DNA of 48,363 nt from an uncultured Bacilli bacterium (GTDB taxonomy: Bacteria; Bacillota_I; Bacilli_A; RF39; UBA660): positions 1-48,363 of the forward strand of contig CANQSL010000005.1 in the NCBI GenBank assembly GCA_947626515.1, read 5' to 3'. Positions 43,556-48,363 of the stretch are shown here, piece by piece. The translations under genes were made by a program, and so were the position numbers. The notes under the pieces were generated by a model. The model did no database searches. It was not told the origin of the DNA and worked only from the letters and a program-made list of their open reading frames with translations. How positions within the stretch are numbered: position 1 is the stretch's first letter; each line of letters opens with the position of its first letter.

Positions 43556-44254
43556 TTATTCACCCTTAAAGTTCTTAGATAACATGTTTACTTTTTCACC
43601 ATTATCAGTTATAAAATATCCTTTAACATAGTTTTTCTTAGAAACTCTTTCTTCATTTATAATACAACTTCTATGACATTGTTTAAATCTTTTATCAAGA
43701 TGTTTTAGTATTTCATTTATAGACATATTTATAATAAATTCATTATTAGTAGTTTTAATTACCAATTTTCTATCAACAGTATCTCTATAGATATACATAA
43801 TATCTTTAAAATATATTTGCAAACTTATTTTTCTATTTTCATAAATAAATTTTCCATAATCATGTTTCTTATTTACTATTATTTTAATATCCTTTTTTAA
43901 TCTAACTTCAAAATCATGAAATTTTTCTATAAAATCAAATGTTTTATAAATTTCTTTATGAACAGTTTCAAACATTCTATCATGATTAGTTACTACAATT
44001 ATTTCACTATCCCAATCATCTTCTCTTATTTTTCTTAAAATATCCATACCAGTAAACTTTGTATCTAGTTGTAAATCTACAATATAAATTTTAGATTCAC
44101 TATTATCATTAATTAAAAGTTCTAACTCATTAGTATATTTTTTGAATTTATGAACTATATATTCTTTATTAGAATCAAATAATAATTCATTTACTATTTT
44201 TTCATATTCATTCAACCACTTTTCTTCATCATCTATTAGTATAAACTTTATCAT
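43556..44254 (-). CDS. agrA: AgrA-like LytTR response regulator
   Basis: 232 residues. Receiver domain 1-120 with acidic pocket IDDEEKW and phosphoacceptor Asp60 (IYIVDLQLD); conserved Thr/Lys positions follow (VVTNHD). The LytTR DNA-binding domain is about 140-230 (DIMYIYRDTVDRKLVIKTT, FKQCHRSCIINEERV, KNYVKGYF). AAGGAATGG SD overlaps the end of the upstream U32 gene (4-base gap), so agrAC is probably transcribed with gltX and the U32 gene as well as from any internal promoter. Confidence 0.9.
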   Translation of the reverse strand: MIKFILIDDEEKWLNEYEKIVNELLFDSNKEYIVHKFKKYTNELELLINDNSESKIYIVDLQLDTKFTGMDILRKIREDDWDSEIIVVTNHDRMFETVHKEIYKTFDFIEKFHDFEVRLKKDIKIIVNKKHDYGKFIYENRKISLQIYFKDIMYIYRDTVDRKLVIKTTNNEFIINMSINEILKHLDKRFKQCHRSCIINEERVSKKNYVKGYFITDNGEKVNMLSKNFKGE

Positions 44255-44258
44255 TTTA

Positions 44259-46484
44259 CTACCATTCCTTTATAAATTTTTTTATTATATTTTTATCTTC
44301 AATATCCATTAAAGATATATAATAATTAAGCCCTTCTATTTTTTTTATTTCGTCTATATTATCGCTAATTTTATAATTTAATATTGTATTTAAGCATTTA
44401 TTTGTTTTAATTCTATATAATTTGTCATTTCTATCTTTTAAATAATATTTTTTATTATTCATACAAATTGAACATTTATAACTATCATTTAAATTCGAAT
44501 TTATAATACAATGTTTTAAAATCATTAATTCAATTTTGCCATAGATAAATATATCTATATTTGGAGTAATACCAAATTTATTTCTAAAATTATTATACAA
44601 TTTATATGATTCTTTTGTTGAAAACTCGGGTGAAATACCCACTTTTTTTGCACCTAATTCATATAAATAAGCTAAAGTATATATATTAGTAACATTTCCA
44701 TATATATCTATAATCATATTATTATTTGAATTTTTATATAAAGTGCCTATATCGCTTAATATAATGTTATCATTTTTATATGAGATATTCCCTTTTACAA
44801 CTCTAGGTAATCTAAAATATATATTTTTATTTGTTTTATATTTTTCATATATATTTATATCTTCTGTATAATAATTAACACTTTGTTTAAAACTATAATC
44901 TTCCTCTTTATCAATTAAAACATTTAGTTTATTTGATGTATTTATTTTTTTTATGTTAAAAACTGGTTCTTTTTTAACATAATTAATTTTTTTATTAGAT
45001 CTTAAATTATTTAATTGTTCTATTAACTTTCTTCTAATATTATTTATTTCTTTTAACGGAATAAATATATTTTTATCTATTTCATATGTTTCATTTTCTA
45101 TTTCATATATAGTATCCCGTAGTTTGTTAATCTTACTTTTTATATCATTTATAGTTGTAGGATTATTTTTAGCTTCTTGAACAATTAAGCCTTTTTCAGT
45201 TATTGTATTTTTTCCATCACTAAGTATTATTTCTATAGGTTTACTTAGTTTACAAATTATACGTATATCTATTGGAATTCTCTTTTTGTCATAATTATGT
45301 ATTTCATTAATTAACTTTGTATCTATTGTTTTTAATACTATGCATTTGTTCTTTAGGTTTATTTTATTATCTAAATAAATAATTTCTTTTGGTTTACCAG
45401 AACTTATAAAATTTTCATTTTTATTATAAATAAAATTAACATACATTCCTTTATTTTCTTCTTTAAATTTAATTGCATCTCCTTGATTCAAATAAGAAGA
45501 CAACTCTATTTTGATTTTTTTAGAGTTAACTTCTAAAACCTTACCAACTTCTATACCTATATGATTAGAAGTAGTTTGATTTATAAAATCATCATTAAAT
45601 TTATTAAATAAATAACCTTCTGTAAATCCTCTATTATATAATACTTTTAAATTATCAATTTCATTTTTATTGATAATTAATTTTTTATTAGAATAATAAT
45701 CATTGATTAATCTTCTATAAAGTTTAGTAACATAGCCTACGTACTCAATACTTTTCATTCTTCCTTCTATTTTTATCGAGTCTACTCCAGCTTCTATAAT
45801 TTCTTTTAATCTATTAATGGAACATAACTCTTTGGGGCTTAATAAATATTCTCCTTTTGTATCTATTATTGAATCATCTTGAACTAGTTTATAGGGTAAT
45901 CTACACATTCCAGCACAAGCTCCTTCATTACCACTTCTTTTCATAACTATACTAGACATCAAGCATTCGCCAGAATAACAAATACAAAGAGCTCCATGAA
46001 CAAATACTTCTTTTTCAATGTCAACATTCATATTTTTTATTTCTTCTAAGGAAAGTTCTCTAGCTAAAACCGCTCTTTTTATACCCATATTCTTTAAAAA
46101 TTCTAAATCTGAATTATTATGATTATGGAATTGTGTAGATGCATGTATTTCTAAATTAGGAAAAGTTCTTCTAACAAGAGCCATCATTCCTAAATCTTGC
46201 ATTAATACAGCATCTACACCATTAATATAGATAAATTCAATAAAATGCATAAAATCGTTTACTTCATCATCTTTAACTAAAGTATTGGCAGTTACATAAA
46301 CTTTAACGCCATATAGATGCGCATACTTTATGGCTTCAACAATTTCTTCATCATTAAAATTTTGAGCAAATTTTCTTGCTCCAAATTTTTCCCCAGCTAA
46401 ATAAACAGCATCAGCGCCACAATTAATAGCTACTTTTAACATATCAAAATTACCAGCAGGCGACAATAATTCTATTCGTTTCAT
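44259..46484 (-). CDS. U32 peptidase-family tRNA/rRNA hydroxylation protein
   Basis: 741 residues; ATG 46484 (MKRIELLSPAGN) is chosen, with GAGGTG 4 bases before. The U32 signature is EVFVHGALCICYSGECLMSS followed by GACAGMC (Cys167, 169, 174, 190, 194), consistent with an iron-sulfur site. Related TrhP/RlhA proteins insert hydroxyl groups in tRNA U34 or 23S C2501 with prephenate. A long C-terminal part corresponds to DUF3656. It resembles the long RlhA-type proteins; substrate is not certain. Confidence 0.85.
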   Translation of the reverse strand: MKRIELLSPAGNFDMLKVAINCGADAVYLAGEKFGARKFAQNFNDEEIVEAIKYAHLYGVKVYVTANTLVKDDEVNDFMHFIEFIYINGVDAVLMQDLGMMALVRRTFPNLEIHASTQFHNHNNSDLEFLKNMGIKRAVLARELSLEEIKNMNVDIEKEVFVHGALCICYSGECLMSSIVMKRSGNEGACAGMCRLPYKLVQDDSIIDTKGEYLLSPKELCSINRLKEIIEAGVDSIKIEGRMKSIEYVGYVTKLYRRLINDYYSNKKLIINKNEIDNLKVLYNRGFTEGYLFNKFNDDFINQTTSNHIGIEVGKVLEVNSKKIKIELSSYLNQGDAIKFKEENKGMYVNFIYNKNENFISSGKPKEIIYLDNKINLKNKCIVLKTIDTKLINEIHNYDKKRIPIDIRIICKLSKPIEIILSDGKNTITEKGLIVQEAKNNPTTINDIKSKINKLRDTIYEIENETYEIDKNIFIPLKEINNIRRKLIEQLNNLRSNKKINYVKKEPVFNIKKINTSNKLNVLIDKEEDYSFKQSVNYYTEDINIYEKYKTNKNIYFRLPRVVKGNISYKNDNIILSDIGTLYKNSNNNMIIDIYGNVTNIYTLAYLYELGAKKVGISPEFSTKESYKLYNNFRNKFGITPNIDIFIYGKIELMILKHCIINSNLNDSYKCSICMNNKKYYLKDRNDKLYRIKTNKCLNTILNYKISDNIDEIKKIEGLNYYISLMDIEDKNIIKKFIKEW

Positions 46485-46494
46485 AAAACACCTC

Positions 46495-46525
46495 AAAAAA
46501 AGTGGAAAAGTATACACTAATCCAC
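46495..46525 (-). terminator. Terminator-like hairpin after gltX
   Basis: Minus strand GTGGA, 14-base loop containing GTATAC, TCCAC then seven T, ending just before the U32 gene's SD. The 5-bp stem with a large loop suggests partial termination or attenuation between gltX and the downstream genes. Confidence 0.5.
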
Positions 46526-48178
46526 ATTAAATATCAAAAAACGTTCTGAAACTTTTTCAGGACCTAACAATTTCATTATTTCATATAAATCTGGAGTCAT
46601 AGCTTTTGTTGTCAAGGATACTCTTATAACAGTAGTAATATCTGTTATATTTCCTTTATAATTAGACGGATTTTCTTTGTAATCTTTCATATTGCTAGCA
46701 TATCCCAATTCGTCACACATATCTTTAATTTTATTAAACCAAGTATCTTTATCATCATTAAAGTCATAGTATTTATTTAAATATAAATTTAATATCTTAT
46801 TAATTTCATTAAAATCTTTAATATTTTGAAAATCATAATCTTCTTTATCAGGTTTAAATAATTCATCATACATATACCAAATATGATTTTTTATATCACT
46901 ATAAGATGCATAATCTTTTCTTGGTTTTTTTTGAACTCTCTCAATATTTAAAATATTAGTAGTGTAATCTTTATAATTTTTTATTAACTTATTAAAATCT
47001 TTATCATATATAGCAGTAAATTTTTCTAAGTTAGCGTAAACTTCCTCTGCAGTTAATTTACTTATATAATTTTTAGAAATATTTAAAAGTTTTTCCACAT
47101 CAAATAATGAACCACTTTCACTCATCTTTTTAAAATCAAATTTAAATTCATTATAAGATTTATCTGGATTTGAGCTCAACCATGATTCAAAATTTGAATT
47201 CGCAATTGTTAATAAATATAATTTTACAGCATCAATAGGAATTCCTTTTTCATGATAGTAACTTACAGCAGCTTCTGGATCCTTTCTTTTGCTTAACTTT
47301 CTTCTAGCACCAGTTTCATCAACTTTCATAACTACTCCTAGATGGCCATATTTCGGTTCTTCAAATCTTAATAATTTGAATAATTGTGTGTGTATAGGAT
47401 ATGAAGAGATCCATTCATCTCCTCTTAATACATGAGTAGTTCTCATCAAATGATCATCAATTACATGTGCAAAATGATAAAGTGGTAAACCATCGCTTTT
47501 AATTAAAACAACATCCAAATCATTTTCAGGCATTTCTATTTTTCCACGAACTAAATCATTAAGTACTACTTTTCTTTCAAAATTTCCAGGTGATTTTAAT
47601 CTTATTATATATTTTTCACCATTTTTAATACGTTCTATACGTTCTTCATTTGATAAATCTCTACATTTAGTCCATGCACCATAATAACCAATACGTGTTT
47701 TTTTATGTTCTTGTTTTTCTCTTATAGAATCTATTTCTTCTTCTGTACAAAAGCAAGGATAAGCTAAGCCCTCTTCAATAAGTTTTTTTGCATAAGCTTG
47801 ATAAATACTTTTACGCTCACTTTGGATATAAGGACCATAATTGCCAATACTTTTAGTTTCAGACAATGCACCTTCATCAATAGTTATATCAAAATCATTT
47901 AAATCTTTAATTATACCTTCAATACCATTTTCTATGCTTCTTTTACCATCGGTATCTTCTATTCTTAAATAAAAAACACCACCAGAATTTTTTGAAACAA
48001 ATTGTGATACAAAAGCTGTACGTAAACTTCCCATATGCACAAAACCAGTAGGACTAGGTGCAAAACGAGTAACTATAGCCCCTTCTTTTAAATTGCGTTC
48101 AGGATATTTTTTTTCATAAATACTAGTATCACTAGAAACATTTGGAAAAATTACATTAGCTAAATCTTCGTTAGTCAT
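46517..48178 (-). CDS. gltX: Glutamyl-tRNA synthetase
   Basis: Charges tRNA-Glu (and often tRNA-Gln in Bacillota). 553 residues from ATG 48178, with AAAGGA 9 bases upstream. Class I signatures: HIGH-type motif in FAPSPTGFVHMGSLRTAF and KMSKS-type KLSKRKD; LRIEDTDGKRS follows. Slightly longer than the usual 480-500 aa, with an N-terminal about 35-residue extension before the catalytic core, as in some Bacilli-related and Clostridia-like GltX. It is the first gene after the upstream rRNA operon. Confidence 0.96.
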   Translation of the reverse strand: MTNEDLANVIFPNVSSDTSIYEKKYPERNLKEGAIVTRFAPSPTGFVHMGSLRTAFVSQFVSKNSGGVFYLRIEDTDGKRSIENGIEGIIKDLNDFDITIDEGALSETKSIGNYGPYIQSERKSIYQAYAKKLIEEGLAYPCFCTEEEIDSIREKQEHKKTRIGYYGAWTKCRDLSNEERIERIKNGEKYIIRLKSPGNFERKVVLNDLVRGKIEMPENDLDVVLIKSDGLPLYHFAHVIDDHLMRTTHVLRGDEWISSYPIHTQLFKLLRFEEPKYGHLGVVMKVDETGARRKLSKRKDPEAAVSYYHEKGIPIDAVKLYLLTIANSNFESWLSSNPDKSYNEFKFDFKKMSESGSLFDVEKLLNISKNYISKLTAEEVYANLEKFTAIYDKDFNKLIKNYKDYTTNILNIERVQKKPRKDYASYSDIKNHIWYMYDELFKPDKEDYDFQNIKDFNEINKILNLYLNKYYDFNDDKDTWFNKIKDMCDELGYASNMKDYKENPSNYKGNITDITTVIRVSLTTKAMTPDLYEIMKLLGPEKVSERFLIFNVD

Positions 48179-48223
48179 TATTATCATTCCTTTTCTCGAT
48201 AAAACTTGATATTTTCAATAATT

Positions 48224-48252
48224 ATTATAATATAATTCAATATTATATTCAA
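48224..48252 (-). promoter_or_regulatory. gltX promoter
   Basis: TTGAAT (48252-48247), 17 bases, TATAAT (48229-48224) on the minus strand; start near 48217, leader about 40 nt. It lies immediately after the rRNA terminator. Confidence 0.75.
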
Positions 48253-48253
48253 T

Positions 48254-48274
48254 AAAAAAAAGGGCTATACCCCC
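48254..48274 (-). terminator. rRNA operon terminator
   Basis: Minus strand GGGGGTATAGCCC flanked by T runs: a short G-C stem with U-tract downstream of the 5S gene. The stem is small, so strength is uncertain. Confidence 0.55.
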
Positions 48275-48293
48275 AAAAAAAAGGCAAAAAAAA

Positions 48294-48363
48294 AGGCGAC
48301 TTCCTATTTTCGCTTTTCAACTATTTTCGGCGTTTTAGTGCTTAACTTCCTTGTTCGGGATGG
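48294..48363 (-). rRNA. rrf: 5S ribosomal RNA, 3' part (partial)
   Basis: The minus strand begins CCATCCCGAACAAGGAAGTT, then TAAGCACT...CGCCGA and ends TAGGAAGTCGCC, the conserved core and 3' portion of 5S rRNA. About 70 of roughly 115 bases lie in the window; the gene continues past the right edge, presumably after 23S rRNA. Confidence 0.93.

Overview
The window is very AT-rich, with standard-code bacterial genes preceded by strong Shine-Dalgarno sites. TGG encodes Trp, and an intact RF2 gene with its in-frame UGA recoding site argues that UGA is a stop. The L10-type leader, CwlD-like amidase, YitT protein, long-form Hpf, Agr quorum sensing and hpf-secA order point to a low-GC Bacillota, probably an uncultured gut member of Bacilli; that placement is inference. 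The window begins inside a 16S rRNA gene and ends inside a 5S rRNA gene, both on the minus strand, so it lies between two rRNA operons. Almost all genes read leftward; the exceptions are lysR, the phosphoesterase/glycosylase pair and agrBD.

Layout. 0-10.5 kb is mostly core: 16S start with promoter and boxA, two small membrane proteins, rplL/rplJ with L10 leader and attenuator, rplA, rplK (with an unusual acidic tail), ychF, two unknown proteins, htrA behind an Abi_2 HEPN gene, a cwlD-like amidase, a YitT-family gene and prfB with its +1 frameshift site. 10.5-19.6 kb is a nucleotide-centred cluster: two NrtR-like regulators, apt, a MTA/SAH nucleosidase, two deoxyribosyltransferase-like proteins, rdgB, a small thymidylate-kinase-like protein, purA, a PnuC-like transporter, an RyR-domain protein, a HEPN protein and a frameshifted DUF84 (YjjX-type) NTPase. 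19.7-23.4 kb is an operon of split coaC and coaB, a class-II-aldolase-like protein, a methyltransferase and an aminotransferase, divergent from lysR.

24.4-37.8 kb is accessory. Its centre is a six-gene operon (34352 down to 26361) whose proteins look like remodelled copies of housekeeping machinery: a NusG-type KOW protein with tandem N-terminal repeats, two RecA/DnaB-like proteins with degraded Walker A motifs, a 683-residue PolC-like polymerase that keeps three catalytic Asp but lacks the exonuclease and intact PHP site, an unknown protein, and an RNase J-like metallo-beta-lactamase fused to a PD-(D/E)XK nuclease domain. A winged-helix protein precedes it behind its own terminator. I know of no description of this combination, and it is the best candidate here for a new system. 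Gene scars surround it: a GNAT fragment, a truncated ORF, a DUF1294 remnant and a duplicated secA 3' tail.

37.8-48.4 kb is core again: secA, hpf, a cold-shock gene, a convergent Agr locus (agrBD on plus, agrCA on minus), a U32-family tRNA/rRNA hydroxylation protein and gltX. In Bacillus subtilis hpf, secA, prfB and a YitT-family gene are, from memory, adjacent. Here hpf-secA and prfB-yitT are about 27 kb apart, so 10.5-37.8 kb looks like material inserted at the secA 3' end, consistent with the second secA tail at 36.6 kb.
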